From NCBI RefSeq assembly GCF_900021155.1, contig NZ_FCNT01000100.1, positions 1 through 64,000 on the forward strand: a stretch of DNA of 64,000 bases. Direction: 5' to 3'. Positions 1 through 10,146 of the stretch are shown here, in pieces (the first letter of the stretch is position 1; the number at the start of each line of letters is the position of its first letter). Source of the DNA: Alistipes sp. CHKCI003 (GTDB taxonomy: Bacteria > Bacteroidota > Bacteroidia > Bacteroidales > Rikenellaceae). The position numbers and the translations under genes are program-made. The notes below the pieces were generated by a model that saw only the letters and a program-made list of their open reading frames with translations, was not told the origin of the DNA and ran no database searches.

Positions 1-600
1 GCTGTGCTGCGCATTTCGGCTCGTGCCGGCTCTTCGCCGTGGGCCTTTTGCGTCGGGGCTCCGAGAAACTTCTTTCGACCTGTTTCGCGCGCCTTCCCGG
101 CATCGGTTTCGCGGCGGGGGGGGGATCGGCGCGGGCTTCCTCTTCCCGTGCGCTGCGCATTTCGGTTCGCGGCTCGTGCCGGTTCTTCGCCGCCCGGCCT
201 TCTTCCGACCACGGACGATGGCCGGACTTCGTTCGTTCCGCACCTCGGCAGGGGGGGCGGGCGGCGGGCGGCACTGCTTCCTCTCTTTACGCTTCGGCGG
301 CAGGGGTCCTTGCTGGAGGTTTTCTCGTTCCGGCAGGCTTCGGACGAAAGTGCGGATCGCATTCGACAGGTCGAAAACGCGCTGCATGTTGCGGCCCTTT
401 CGGGCCGGGCCGCTGCCTTCGGCGGGACCCGCGGCCGAAGAGGACGGACCGTCTCTCTCGATACGGGAGAGATAATGTCGGACGAGCGAGAGGGAGCGGA
501 TGCCGGAAAACGTGCCGGGGCGCGGTCCGGACCTTGCCCGCAAGCCGTTGCGGCCGATGAATCGCCGGGGGTGGGAAATAGTGCGATGGGCGGAAAAGTA
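1..600. other. GC-rich gene-poor stretch with a short direct repeat
   Basis: I see no gene here. Several long open frames exist on both strands, but they are low in complexity, rich in Arg/Ala/Pro/Gly and resemble no family I know, as expected by chance in such GC-rich DNA. A degenerate direct repeat is visible: the stretch at about 5-40 recurs at about 150-190, both containing CTGCGCATTTCGG and, further on, CTCGTGCCGG and TCTTCGCCG. This looks like decayed or duplicated intergenic DNA. Confidence 0.5.
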
Positions 601-630
601 AAACGCCGGAGGCGAAAACCTCCGGCGTTT
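601..630 (-). terminator. Intrinsic terminator downstream of tRNA-Arg
   Basis: A perfect 12-bp stem (AAACGCCGGAGG at 601-612 against CCTCCGGCGTTT at 619-630) closes a 6-nt loop. Read on the minus strand it is followed by a T-rich stretch (TTTTACTTTT). It lies 10 bp beyond the tRNA 3' end, so it most likely ends the tRNA transcript. Confidence 0.8.
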
Positions 631-640
631 CGAAAAAAAG

Positions 641-714
641 TGACACCAATAGGACTCAAACCTATAACCTTCTGATCCGTAGTCAGATGCTCTATTCAAT
701 TAAGCTATGGTGCC
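641..714 (-). tRNA. tRNA-Arg (anticodon ACG)
   Basis: The minus strand folds into a full cloverleaf of 74 nt without an encoded CCA. The acceptor arm GGCACCA pairs with TGGTGTC plus discriminator A; the anticodon stem TCTGA/TCAGA encloses the 7-base loop CTACGGA with anticodon ACG; the T-arm contains TTTGAGTCC. ACG (read as ICG after deamination) decodes CGN arginine codons. A terminator follows directly. Confidence 0.95.
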
Positions 715-1059
715 GAATTGCGAATGCAAATGTACGGCAAATTTCCGGATTCCGCAAATAATTTCGCAAAAAAATTATTTTTCCTGATGGAAATATCCTT
801 TCCCCCGCGCCGTTGCGGTTGTTCGTAGCCCGAGACGGCAGCTCCGCGGACCTCGCCGAATTGCACTCCGCCCCGTCCGCCGCCGGATCGCACGCTGCCG
901 CGCGGAGTGCGCCGAAGGGCCGGAGCCTGCTCCGCGACTTCGCCGTGCGGGCAGCGGCTCGGACCGGAGCGGGTGTGCGGCCGCTCCGGGCGGGACGACG
1001 GCCGTACGCACTACCCCGCGGGGGGGGCTCCGGCCGCATGTGTCCCGCCGTGGGCCGCG
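715..1059. other. Intergenic region without a recognisable gene
   Basis: About 345 bp lie between the tRNA 5' end and the stop of the TlpA-like gene. The part next to the tRNA is AT-rich (720-790) and may carry the tRNA promoter. The rest is GC-rich with several short CG-rich palindromes. I see no supported coding sequence. Confidence 0.5.
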
Positions 1060-2106
<1,047 letters not shown>

Positions 2107-2630
2107 TTTATTCGGGTGATTCTGCGTTGTCTTTCGGTTCCGAAGAGCGGCATACGGTTGCCGGGATTTTCGGTTGCCGGGAGCTTCCGGGCACCGGGAG
2201 GCGATGGCCGCGGTTCGGGGGCTGGCGCGTGCCGCGTCCGTTCCCGGTCGTCCGCTGCGGGGCGCATGCCGTTCGTCGTGTGTCGGCCGGTTCGGAGGGT
2301 GTTTCCCGCTTGCGGGCCGCCTCCGTCGTCCGCTGCAGGTCGCGGGCCGCCCCTTTTCCGTGCGTTGCCGCCGGCAGGCACTTTTCGTCTGCACGAAATG
2401 ACGTGCGTCGCAGACGGGAGGAGCGACGGTACAGGTGCGAACGGTTGACTTCCCCGTCCTCGTCGTCCGGAACTTCGGCTCTTTTCGACGTCCGGCCTCT
2501 CTTCTCTCCGCGGGAGGGGATGGAACGGCCGGAGTGCCGTCGCAGTTCCGGGCAGGCTGCCGAGTGCTCCGTGCGGTTAGATATATTATCTAAGGTATCC
2601 GGAACGGCCGCCGCCCGGTGCGCGTGCGTG
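2107..2630. other. Intergenic region between ruvC and the TlpA-like gene
   Basis: Some 520 bp of GC-rich DNA with no gene I can support; the open frames here are Arg/Pro/Gly-rich shadows. The only clear structure is a 17-bp palindrome at 2577-2593 (TTAGATA-TAT-TATCTAA) about 40 bp beyond the ruvC stop, which might help end ruvC transcription although it lacks a T-run. Confidence 0.45.
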
Positions 2631-3248
2631 CTATTTGATTTCGCGGTCGGGATGTTCGCGCAGGAATTTTTCCCACGTCGAGCTGCCCTTTTTCGATGCG
2701 GCTTTCGCTCCTCCGCCCAACCCTTTGACGCGGTCGCCGCCCAGCGCTGCGGCCAGCGGACTCGCCGTCGTGAAGTAGTGGCACACGGCCACGGCCATGC
2801 CGTCCGTCGCGTCGAGCCGGCGGGGCGGACGGTCGATGCGCAGCATGCGCTCGAGTACTGCGGCGACCTGCTCTTTGGCAGCCGAGCCGCTGCCTGCGAT
2901 ACTCTGTTTGATGCGCGAGGGGGCGTATTCGTGGACCGGAAGTCCGCGGCTGAGGGCGGCGGCCATCGCCACGCCCTGCGCGCGTCCGAGCTTGAGCATC
3001 GACTGCACGTTCTCGCCGAAAAAGGGCGATTCGAGCGCCACCTCGCGCGGGGCGTATTCGTCTACGAGAGCGCCGACCCGTTCGAAGATGTAGCGCAGTT
3101 TGGCATACGGATCGTCCATCTTGTGCAGGTCGATGTCGCCCAAGACGACCGGGCGTACCTCGCGCCCGTCGACCTCCAGAACGCCGTAGCCCATGTAGTT
3201 CGTGCCCGGGTCGATGCCCATGATGCGGTATTTTTCGAGTGCGGTCAT
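2631..3248 (-). CDS. ruvC: Crossover junction endodeoxyribonuclease RuvC
   Basis: RuvC is the dimeric resolvase that cleaves Holliday junctions after RuvAB branch migration in homologous recombination. The 205-residue protein shows the RNase H-like core: GIDPGTN (Asp13), VALESPFF (Glu73) and LDATDGMAVA (Asp146, Asp149), giving the four acidic metal ligands. The region AGSGSAAKEQV is the usual DNA-binding segment. Its length is slightly above the usual 170-190 because of a short lysine-rich tail. It follows the second TlpA-like gene on the same strand, separated by a 70-bp gap holding a large palindrome. Confidence 0.95.
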   Translation of the reverse strand: MTALEKYRIMGIDPGTNYMGYGVLEVDGREVRPVVLGDIDLHKMDDPYAKLRYIFERVGALVDEYAPREVALESPFFGENVQSMLKLGRAQGVAMAAALSRGLPVHEYAPSRIKQSIAGSGSAAKEQVAAVLERMLRIDRPPRRLDATDGMAVAVCHYFTTASPLAAALGGDRVKGLGGGAKAASKKGSSTWEKFLREHPDREIK

Positions 3249-3266
3249 CGCGGTGTGCGGAACCGG

Positions 3267-3296
3267 AACGGCCCGTGCCGGCCGGCACGGGCCGTT
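3267..3296 (-). terminator. Perfect 30-bp GC-rich palindrome between the TlpA-like gene and ruvC
   Basis: Positions 3267-3281 are the exact reverse complement of 3282-3296 (AACGGCCCGTGCCGG on one arm). It lies in the 70-bp gap between the stop of the TlpA-like gene (3319) and the ruvC start (3248). A hairpin this strong could end or attenuate transcription or stabilise the upstream mRNA. There is no long T-run, so the terminator call is tentative. Confidence 0.5.
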
Positions 3297-3318
3297 CTGC
3301 GGCTCCTGTTTCGGGGAG

Positions 3319-4386
3319 CTATCGGTTCAGAAGTTCCGCCACCTTCTCTTCCAGCGCTTCGCCGCGGAGGTTGGCGGCGACGATCGTGCCTGTCGCGCAG
3401 TCGATGAGGAAATTGGACGGGATGCCCTGCACGGCGTAGTCGCGGGCCGCGGCGTTGTCGAAGCGGTTCAGGTCGCTGACCTGAATCCAGTTCATCTTCT
3501 TGTTGGCGACGGCCGCAAGCCAGTTGTCGCGGCTGCTGTCGAACGACACGCCGTAGATTTCGAAGCCTTTGTCGTGGTATTTCCCGTAAGTCTCCACCAG
3601 ATAGGGCACTTCGCCCATGCAGGGGCCGCACCACGAAGCCCAGAAGTCGACGAGCACGTATTTGTTGCCTTCGGTCCCGACGACCGACCGGAGCGACACC
3701 TCTTTGCCGTCGGCATCCTTCTGCACGATGTCGATGTAGGGCTGTCCCGCTTCGGTGCGCATCTTGGCTTCGGCGTTCTCGCGGGTTCGGGTCATCAGGG
3801 CGGTCTGTTGCAGGGCTGCGGGGAACTCGTCGATGGCGTCGAGGATCTCCTGTCCGCTCATCCCGTAGGCGAGCTGCTGGGCGAAGAGCATGGCGCCGAA
3901 GTAGTTGTCTTTGTTGTTTTCGACCGCCTTGCGGGTCATCTCCTCCGACTGCTCTTCGATGGCTTCGCGCTCTTCGTCGGTCGTCTCGGGGTTGCGGTAA
4001 CGCTCGATCAGCCGGCGGAATTCGGTCTGATAGGCGTTGTTGGCATCGTTGGCCGGCGTACCCGTTGCGGCGATCTCCTGCGGCTTCGATGCCGAACCCT
4101 TCACGCTGATCTTGCCCGGTTCGATGAACACCGCCGTGTAGAAGGGGGCGGCGTTTTCGTCGCTGTTGCCGATGAATACCACGCCCGGGGCCGCCGTGCC
4201 CTTGAAGCGGAACTTGCCGTTCTGCACTGCGGCCGAATCGGTCGGAATGCCGTTCTCCATGCCCGCTTCGTCCGTCATGTAGACGGTGCCCGTGAGCCCT
4301 TCGATGTCGCCGTCGATGACGTAACGGTCCGACGAACAACTGCACATGCACGCGGCGGCCGCGGCGAAAAGGATCGTTTTTTTCAT
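3319..4386 (-). CDS. TlpA-like thioredoxin-fold lipoprotein (DUF4369 + Redoxin domains)
   Basis: This 355-residue protein begins with a lipoprotein signal (MKKTILFAAAAACMCSCSS; lipobox CSC near residue 17). Residues about 20-120 are DUF4369-like, followed by a helical linker rich in Glu (about 135-160) and a TlpA/ResA-type thioredoxin domain with WCGPC at about 252-256 and IPSNFLI with the cis-proline. It should act as a periplasmic thiol-disulfide oxidoreductase; the partner is unknown. It lies 3 bp downstream of lpxD, suggesting co-transcription with coaD and lpxD. It resembles the protein at 1060-2106 in architecture, so the two are probably old paralogues. Confidence 0.88.
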   Translation of the reverse strand: MKKTILFAAAAACMCSCSSDRYVIDGDIEGLTGTVYMTDEAGMENGIPTDSAAVQNGKFRFKGTAAPGVVFIGNSDENAAPFYTAVFIEPGKISVKGSASKPQEIAATGTPANDANNAYQTEFRRLIERYRNPETTDEEREAIEEQSEEMTRKAVENNKDNYFGAMLFAQQLAYGMSGQEILDAIDEFPAALQQTALMTRTRENAEAKMRTEAGQPYIDIVQKDADGKEVSLRSVVGTEGNKYVLVDFWASWCGPCMGEVPYLVETYGKYHDKGFEIYGVSFDSSRDNWLAAVANKKMNWIQVSDLNRFDNAAARDYAVQGIPSNFLIDCATGTIVAANLRGEALEEKVAELLNR

Positions 4387-4389
4387 AAC

Positions 4390-5424
4390 TTATTCGTTTT
4401 TTAAGGTTTTGATTTCGTTTTCCAGCGCATCCACCCGCTTCGACAGCTCGGGCAGATACTTGTATACGGCCGATGCGCGGTGGAACCTCAGGCCCGGCAG
4501 CGCGGGATAGCCCATGCGGGTCTCCCCGTCGGGGATGTTCTTGTCCACGCCGGCTTTCGAACCGATGACGACGCGGTTGCCGACGTTCACGTGGTCGGCG
4601 ATGCCCACCTGCCCCGCGATGAAGCAGTTGCTTCCGACCTTCGAGGTGCCGGCGATGCCCGTCTGGGCCGACGAGACGGTGTTCTCGCCCACCTGCACGT
4701 TGTGCCCGATCTGGATCAGGTTGTCGAGCTTCACCCCGCGGCGGATGATCGTCGAGTCGGTCTTCGCGCGGTCGATGCAGGTATTGGCGCCGATCTCCAC
4801 GTCGTCCTCGATCACCACGTTGCCCAGCTGCGGGATCTTGTCGAAGCCGCCTGCGGCGTTGGGGGCGAAGCCGAAGCCGTCGGCGCCGATCACGGCGCCG
4901 GCGTGGACGATGCAGTTGCGGCCGATGCGGCAGCCTTCGTAGATCTTCACGCCCGCATAGAGGATCGTGCCCTCGCCCACCGAGACACCGCGGCCGAGGT
5001 AGACCTGCGGGTAGATCTGGCAGCCGTCGCCGATCTCGACGCCCTCCTCGACCACGGTGAAGTCGCCGATGTAGCAGTCGCGGCCCACCCGGGCCTGTTC
5101 GGCGACGGAGGCGAGCCGGCTGAGGCCCGTGCGGCGGGGCTTGGCCGCATTGTACATCTCCAGCAGCCGGAGCACGCAGGCTGCCGCATCGTCCACGCGG
5201 ATGAGGGTCGCCGCCACGGGCTGCGAAGGGGTGAACGTGCGGTCGACGAGCACGATCGAGGCGCCCGTGGTGTAGAGACAGGGTTCGTATTTGAGATTCG
5301 TCAGGTAGGCCAGCGACCCTTCGCGCCCCTCCTCGATCGAAGAGACGGTATGTACTTTGGTCTCTTTGCGGCCCACGATTTCGCCCCCGAGCAGGCCGGC
5401 GATCATTTCGGCGGTAAATTCCAT
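4390..5424 (-). CDS. lpxD: UDP-3-O-(3-hydroxyacyl)glucosamine N-acyltransferase LpxD
   Basis: LpxD adds the second hydroxyacyl chain to UDP-3-O-acyl-glucosamine in lipid A synthesis in the cytoplasm. The 344-residue protein has the family layout: an N-terminal uridine-binding domain (about 1-100, [16 protein letters not shown]), a left-handed beta-helix of hexapeptide repeats (about 105-300; [19 protein letters not shown] and following) and a C-terminal helix ([19 protein letters not shown]). The [13 protein letters not shown] segment carries the likely catalytic His, and [10 protein letters not shown] is the typical acyl-pocket loop. It lies 18 bp downstream of coaD and 3 bp upstream of the TlpA-like gene. 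Confidence 0.95.
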   Translation of the reverse strand: MEFTAEMIAGLLGGEIVGRKETKVHTVSSIEEGREGSLAYLTNLKYEPCLYTTGASIVLVDRTFTPSQPVAATLIRVDDAAACVLRLLEMYNAAKPRRTGLSRLASVAEQARVGRDCYIGDFTVVEEGVEIGDGCQIYPQVYLGRGVSVGEGTILYAGVKIYEGCRIGRNCIVHAGAVIGADGFGFAPNAAGGFDKIPQLGNVVIEDDVEIGANTCIDRAKTDSTIIRRGVKLDNLIQIGHNVQVGENTVSSAQTGIAGTSKVGSNCFIAGQVGIADHVNVGNRVVIGSKAGVDKNIPDGETRMGYPALPGLRFHRASAVYKYLPELSKRVDALENEIKTLKNE

Positions 5425-5442
5425 CTTATTCTGGGTTTAGGG

Positions 5443-5913
5443 TTACAAATAGTTCTCAATTATTATGCCTCGCGGCATGAACTCCGCCACCGAGCGGCCG
5501 AACGAGAGGATCTCGCGCACGGTGGACGACGAAATGTCGGCCACGGGCGAGGGGGTGAAGAGCATCACGGTGGTGATCCCGCGGTAGAGGCGGTGGTTGG
5601 TGGCTTCCATCGTGCGTTCGTATTCGAAGTCGGTGGTGTTCCTCACGCCGCGGATGATGGCGCAGGCCCCTTCGGCGGTGGCGAAGTCGCCCGTCAGACC
5701 CGAGTAGATGCGTGCCTCGACGCGGTCATTGCCGGCATAGAGGTCCTCGATCAGGCGGTGCCGGTTCTCGACGGTCAGCAGTCCCGATTTAGCGCTGTTG
5801 TTGCCGATGCCGATCACCACCCTGTCGAAGAGGTTGAGCGCTTCGGCGACGAGCGCTTCGTGTCCCCGCGTGAAGGGGTCGAACGACCCGGGGAATATCG
5901 CAGTTCTTTCCAT
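5443..5913 (-). CDS. coaD: Phosphopantetheine adenylyltransferase CoaD
   Basis: CoaD transfers AMP from ATP to 4'-phosphopantetheine, the penultimate step of coenzyme A synthesis. The 156-residue protein opens with AIFPGSFDPFTRGHEALV, containing the nucleotidyltransferase (T/H)xGH signature, and has the C-terminal ISSSTVRE motif, a close match to the ISSTxxR motif. The open frame extends 32 codons upstream, but the family start and the promoter box just upstream place the start at 5913. It is followed closely by lpxD. Confidence 0.95.
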   Translation of the reverse strand: MERTAIFPGSFDPFTRGHEALVAEALNLFDRVVIGIGNNSAKSGLLTVENRHRLIEDLYAGNDRVEARIYSGLTGDFATAEGACAIIRGVRNTTDFEYERTMEATNHRLYRGITTVMLFTPSPVADISSSTVREILSFGRSVAEFMPRGIIIENYL

Positions 5914-5919
5914 GTCGGA

Positions 5920-5950
5920 CAAAGATACGCAACAATATGGAAAAGGCAAT
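5920..5950 (-). promoter_or_regulatory. Bacteroidetes-type promoter of coaD-lpxD
   Basis: On the minus strand ATTG (-33 region, 5950-5947) is followed after 19 bp by TATCTTTG (5927-5920), matching the Bacteroidetes consensus TTTG-19/21-TAnnTTTG. It lies 6 bp before the coaD ATG, so the leader would be very short. Confidence 0.6.
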
Positions 5951-6093
5951 TTTTTTCTTGGGCATTCTTCGGTCGCCCCGTGCGTTTGCCGGAGTTTCGC
6001 CACCGGCATGCCGTGCGGAGGCGGGATGCGTCCGCCGCGGCGCGAGGTCGCGTTGCGGGCGGCCGCGGGGCTGGAAGGCGCCGTCGGAGGCGT

Positions 6094-6944
6094 TCACCGT
6101 TCGAGCCGGATGTATTCCGTCCAGACGATCCGCGTGTGGGGGTTCGACGACGAGATCTCCTGCCGGATCGCCTTGGTGCCCCAGCGGAAGAAGAGGAAGC
6201 GGCGCGGGACGCGGTGCACGATCTGGCGGAGGGTGTCGACGCTCTGCACGCGGCAGCGCACCGAGTCGCCCGTTACGACCCCTTCGACCGTAACCCATGC
6301 GTCGCTCCAGCGGAAAGTCCGGGGTGCGGCGCCGGAGACGGCGCACGGGGCGTGTGCGGTGTCGGTGCGCCGGGAGCGGCTGAGCGGCGGTGTGCCGCCG
6401 GAAAGGGTTTGCCGGATGCGGCGGGGAAGCGAGCCGTCGGGCATGAGGGGCGTCGTGCGGTGCGGCAGCGGCCGCAGCGGAACGGAAGGGGCGGCGTGCG
6501 GCTCGGTTTGCGGCGCTGCGGACGGAGCTGCGGCGGGACGGGCGGCCGAAGGGGGTGCTGCGTGCGGGGTCGGATCGCTTTGCGGGCCGTATGCGGTTCG
6601 GGGGCTCTGTCGTGCGGGGCGGCGAAGGCGGCGAGCGGCGCCCGAAATCCGACTTCGGTAGCCGCTACCGCCGTCGCTGTGGCTTCGAGCCTTCGGAGCC
6701 GGATGCCGAGACGGCGGATGCGTTCGGCGTCGGCCGCCCGCAGCTCTTCGTATTCGGCGCATCGCAGGCGCAATGCCTGAGCCGAGGCGGCCGCTTCGCC
6801 GAGGCGGTTGCGGTAGCGTTCGACCTCGGCGGCGAGGGCCGTCTGGTTTTGGCCGAGGCGGCTGACCTCGGCGCGGTGGCGGCGATAGCCGTAAACGAGC
6901 AGTGCCGTCGCGCAGACGGCATAGAGGAACAGGTAACGTTTCAT
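6094..6944 (-). pseudogene. Membrane-anchored coiled-coil protein (DUF6549-like), frameshifted
   Basis: Two overlapping minus frames seem to be one gene. From 6944 the first frame encodes a membrane anchor (KRYLFLYAVCATALLVYGY) and a coiled coil of about 90 residues (AEVERYRNRL... RIRRLGIRLRRLEATA). It then turns into Pro/Arg/Ala-rich sequence. The second frame, ending at 6094, closes with a well-behaved C-terminus (FRWSDAWVTVEGVVTGDSVRC, VESVDTLRQIVHR-like, FLFFRWGTKAIRQEI, SSNPHTRIVWTEYIRLE). Bacteroidetes proteins I recall as DUF6549 join the same two halves in one frame. The switch probably lies between about 6600 and 6680. The cause is either a real frameshift or a sequencing error. The function is unknown. 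Confidence 0.6.
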
Positions 6945-6996
6945 TGGGAAAAAGGATTTTCCCGCGAAGATAAGCGCGAAGGGGGCTGTCCGGTTT

Positions 6997-7725
6997 CTAC
7001 ATTCCGAGAATTTTCAGCGACAGACGTTTCGCCGCGCGTGCGACCCGCTCCGCCGCGAGCGATATGTAGGGATTTCCGTCGCATTTCGCAAGGGAGGTTA
7101 CGCCGCGGTGGTCGAATGCGAAAAGCTCGTCGAACTGCGGAAGCTCGTCGCGCGAAAAAGGCTCCTCGGTCAGTTGCAGTCCGGCCGCTTCGATGCAGGC
7201 GGCGGCGGCCGAACGCTCGACGCTCCCGGCCGCCGGACAGGTCAGGACCGTTCGCCCCGCGACGGCGAACAGAGGGGCGTCGTCCGCCGTGCGGACTGCG
7301 CCGTCGGTGCCGCAGCGGACGACGCAGCGGGCCCCGCCGCGTGCGGCCTGAACACGGGCCAGCGCACCGAGCGCTTCGCCCGCCGAGTTGGGGTATTCGC
7401 CGAACGGGAGGTCGTAGACGAAGGTCAGCGCTTCGGGCCGGAGGCTGCGGAGTTCGTAGCCGCGATAGAGCGAGAGTCCGGTGTAGCGGAGCGTCAGCGT
7501 CCCTTCCGGCGAGAGCTCCATGCGGACGAAGGCCGAGAGGTCGTCCGGCGCCTTTTCGGCCTTTGCGAGCGCTCCGATGCGTGCTGCGAGCTGCCGCGGG
7601 TCGGTGCGGAACGGCCGCCCGAAGAGCGCCCGCGATGCGGCGTCGAGCGCGGCGGCGTGCGCTTCGGGGAAGAGGGGCGTGCCGCCGAGCGTGTGGACGG
7701 TCTGGTAGACGTAGACTTCGCTCAT
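6997..7725 (-). CDS. Class IV aminotransferase-like protein (aminodeoxychorismate lyase family?)
   Basis: The 242-residue protein resembles small Bacteroidetes members of the class IV PLP-dependent aminotransferases, including 4-amino-4-deoxychorismate lyases: an N-terminal VYQTVHTLGGTPLFPEAH segment, a central region ending LPFGEYPN, and a C-terminal EEPFSRDELPQFDELFAFDHRGVTSL resembling the E(R/A)xFxxxELxxADEVFxxxxxxGxxP motif. I cannot place the catalytic lysine with certainty. The start at 7725 overlaps the holA stop as ATGA (7722-7725), which decides the start and implies translational coupling. Confidence 0.7.
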   Translation of the reverse strand: MSEVYVYQTVHTLGGTPLFPEAHAAALDAASRALFGRPFRTDPRQLAARIGALAKAEKAPDDLSAFVRMELSPEGTLTLRYTGLSLYRGYELRSLRPEALTFVYDLPFGEYPNSAGEALGALARVQAARGGARCVVRCGTDGAVRTADDAPLFAVAGRTVLTCPAAGSVERSAAAACIEAAGLQLTEEPFSRDELPQFDELFAFDHRGVTSLAKCDGNPYISLAAERVARAAKRLSLKILGM

Positions 7726-8792
7726 AGCAGGAAGATCTTGAGCAGCAGTTCGCGCAGCAGTTCGCCGTCGGACATGCCGCCGGCATTGAGGCCCTTGCTC
7801 TTGGCGTCGTATTCGCGCAGCAGGCCGAGGATGGCGAAGACCTTTCTGTTGGGCCACTCTCCCGCGGCCTGCTTCAGTTCGCCGAGGGCATAGGGGTTGT
7901 TGAGCCGCAGGATGCGCATCAGCTCGCCGTCCGGCGGAAAGGGTAGCCCCTTGTGGCGCGACTGCCACCGGAGGTAGTTGAGCAGGAAGAGCTGCCGGAA
8001 CTGCCCGAAGAGGGCCATCACGGTCAGCAGCAGCGGGTTGTCCTTGGGGTTGCGGGCGAAGTGGGCGGCGATCCGGAGCGAGCGTTCCATGTCGCGTGCG
8101 AGGACCGCCTTGCACAGTTCGAAGTTGTTGAAATCCTTGGAGATGCCGATGTTGGCCTCGATGTCGGCGTCGGTGATCCGTTTCGTGCCCTCGGGCAGCG
8201 AGACGAGGAGCTTGCGGAGCTCGTTGGCGATCTTCGAGAGGTCGGTGCCGAGGTGGTCGGTGAGCATCGAGAGGGCTTTGCCGTCGGCGGCGAGCCCCTG
8301 ACGGCGGAGGTGCTCTGCGAGCCATCCCGCGATCTCGTAGTCGCGCGGCCGCACCGATTCGAGTACGGCGCCGTGGGCCGCCGCGCCCTTGTAGAAGGCC
8401 GAGCGCTTGTCGGCGCTCTTCTCCTTGTGGCAGAGGACGAGGACGGTCGTGGGCGAAGGCTGCTGCGTGTAGAGCGAGAGTTTGTCGAGACCGCGCATCT
8501 GCTGCGCCTCCTTGACGATGACCACCTGCCGGTCGCCCGACATCGGCATCTGGCGGCAGAGGTTGATGACCTGTCCCGCCTCCGTGTCGCGTCCGTAGAC
8601 GGTGATCTGCCCGAAGGCGCGCTGCGATTCGTCGAGAATCGTCGCCGCCAGCCGGTCGCACAGTGCGTCGATGAAGTAGCTCTCCTCGCCCATGAGCAGA
8701 TAGACGGGCGCGAAGCGCCGCGCCGCGACATCCGCCGCGAGACGTTCGTAGGCGGCCGCCGAGTCCTTGAATTTGATGCCTCCCTTGGCCAT
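7722..8792 (-). CDS. holA: DNA polymerase III subunit delta HolA
   Basis: HolA is the clamp-loader subunit that opens the beta clamp during replication. The 356-residue protein starts with a delta-type domain I (FAPVYLLMGEESYFIDALCDRL), has the typical VVIVKEAQQM strand after about residue 90, and the domain II/III pattern LTDHLGTDLSKIANELRKLLV seen in HolA. There is no Walker A motif, as expected for delta. It begins 3 bp after the tilS stop and overlaps the next gene by 4 bp, so murB-tilS-holA and the aminotransferase-like gene are probably one operon. Confidence 0.93.
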   Translation of the reverse strand: MAKGGIKFKDSAAAYERLAADVAARRFAPVYLLMGEESYFIDALCDRLAATILDESQRAFGQITVYGRDTEAGQVINLCRQMPMSGDRQVVIVKEAQQMRGLDKLSLYTQQPSPTTVLVLCHKEKSADKRSAFYKGAAAHGAVLESVRPRDYEIAGWLAEHLRRQGLAADGKALSMLTDHLGTDLSKIANELRKLLVSLPEGTKRITDADIEANIGISKDFNNFELCKAVLARDMERSLRIAAHFARNPKDNPLLLTVMALFGQFRQLFLLNYLRWQSRHKGLPFPPDGELMRILRLNNPYALGELKQAAGEWPNRKVFAILGLLREYDAKSKGLNAGGMSDGELLRELLLKIFLL

Positions 8793-8795
8793 GCG

Positions 8796-10142
8796 TCAGA
8801 TGATTTCCTTGGTGATTCGCAGGACGTTCTCCGTCTCGGACGTGAGGCGGTAGCGGTCGTCGATCCTGCGGCCCACGAGCCACACGATCTCCTCGCCCGA
8901 CAGGAGCACGAACTGCCGCTGCTTCTCCGGCAGCGGGATTTTGCGGTCGGTCAGATAGTCGCTCACCTTCTTGCGGCCCGTCATGCCGTAGGGGACGAAC
9001 CAGTCTCCCTCGCGCCAGCGGCGGAGCGTGAGCGGCCAGCGGAGCTTGTCGGCGTCGACCTGCGCGATGTGTTCGGGCACGCCGAAGTCCCGGATCGTGT
9101 CGATGTCGCGCCGTTCGAAGTAGAGGACCGAATTGCCGCAGTAGGTGCGCAGGGCCCCTTCGGGCACTGCGGTCTGGCAGAGGTCGTCCGCAGAGGTGCG
9201 GGCGACGAGGATCGTGCCGCGGTCGACCGTGGCGGTGTATTCGCGCGAATAGAAGCGGCGTCCCGCGGACTCCTTCGCGAGCGCGCGGCAGAGCGCGTCG
9301 ATGACGTCGCCCTTGAAGCCGTAGGCCGTGCTGAGCAGTTCGTAGATCACGAATCCGAGCGGAAAGTCGGCTCCGATGCGGTCGATGCGGATCGTGTCGA
9401 TGCCGTCGCGGGTCGTAACCGCATCCTGCCGGATGCGCTCGATGCCGCGGTCGATGAAGCGCTGGGCATCCGCGAGGCGGCTCAGGTTGCGGCGCATGAG
9501 CTCGGTGAACTTGGGGTTGATCTCGCGGATGCGAGGAATCAGCCCGAGACGGATCTTGTTGCGCAGGTATTTGGTCGAGCGGTTCGACGAATCTTCGCGG
9601 AACGGGATGCGGTGCGCCACGGCGTATTCGAGAATCTCCTTGCGCGAGGCGAACATCAGCGGCCGGACCACCCCTTCGCGCTGGGCCGAGATGCCCGTCA
9701 GTCCGCGCAGTCCCGTGCCGCGCAGCAGGTTGATGAAGAAGGTCTCGATCGAATCGTCGGCGTGGTGGGCGACGGCGACCGTCGTGTAGCCGTGCTCGCG
9801 GCTCAGCGAGTCGAACCATGCGTAGCGGAGCCGGCGGGCCGTCATCTCCATAGATTCGCCCGTGCGCTCCATCTCGGCGGCGGTGTCGAAGCGGCGGTTG
9901 TAGAACGGCACGCCGTACTTCGCGGCTTCGCGTTCGACGAGTACCTCGTCCTCCTCGCTTTCGGCGCCCCGCAGCTGGAAGTTGCAGTGGGCGACCCCCA
10001 CGTCGTAGCCCGCAGCGGTGAAGAGCGAGAGCATCACCATCGAGTCGACGCCGCCCGAGACGGTCAGCAGGATGCGGTCGTCGTGCGTGAAAAGTCCGTT
10101 CTCGGCCACATAGCGCCGGAAGCCTTCTGTCAGTGTCGTCAT
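8796..10142 (-). CDS. tilS: tRNA(Ile)-lysidine synthase TilS
   Basis: TilS attaches lysine to C34 of tRNA-Ile(CAU) so that it reads AUA codons. The protein from the ATG at 10142 is 448 residues, with the N-type ATP pyrophosphatase P-loop SGGVDS at 29-34, then VAHCNFQLRG, AVAHHADDSIETF and NLLRGTGLRGL, all hallmark TilS segments, followed by a C-terminal substrate-binding domain (WREGDWFVPYGMTGRKKVSDYL). The open frame reaches 10178, but MTTLTEGF is the likely start, 4 bp after the murB stop. Confidence 0.95.
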   Translation of the reverse strand: MTTLTEGFRRYVAENGLFTHDDRILLTVSGGVDSMVMLSLFTAAGYDVGVAHCNFQLRGAESEEDEVLVEREAAKYGVPFYNRRFDTAAEMERTGESMEMTARRLRYAWFDSLSREHGYTTVAVAHHADDSIETFFINLLRGTGLRGLTGISAQREGVVRPLMFASRKEILEYAVAHRIPFREDSSNRSTKYLRNKIRLGLIPRIREINPKFTELMRRNLSRLADAQRFIDRGIERIRQDAVTTRDGIDTIRIDRIGADFPLGFVIYELLSTAYGFKGDVIDALCRALAKESAGRRFYSREYTATVDRGTILVARTSADDLCQTAVPEGALRTYCGNSVLYFERRDIDTIRDFGVPEHIAQVDADKLRWPLTLRRWREGDWFVPYGMTGRKKVSDYLTDRKIPLPEKQRQFVLLSGEEIVWLVGRRIDDRYRLTSETENVLRITKEII

Positions 10143-10146
10143 GCTT

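Noticed and set aside
4..675. Several long overlapping frames at the left edge
   Set aside because: Their translations are Arg/Ala/Pro/Gly-rich, resemble no family and overlap a tRNA and a terminator; GC-rich DNA makes such frames by chance.
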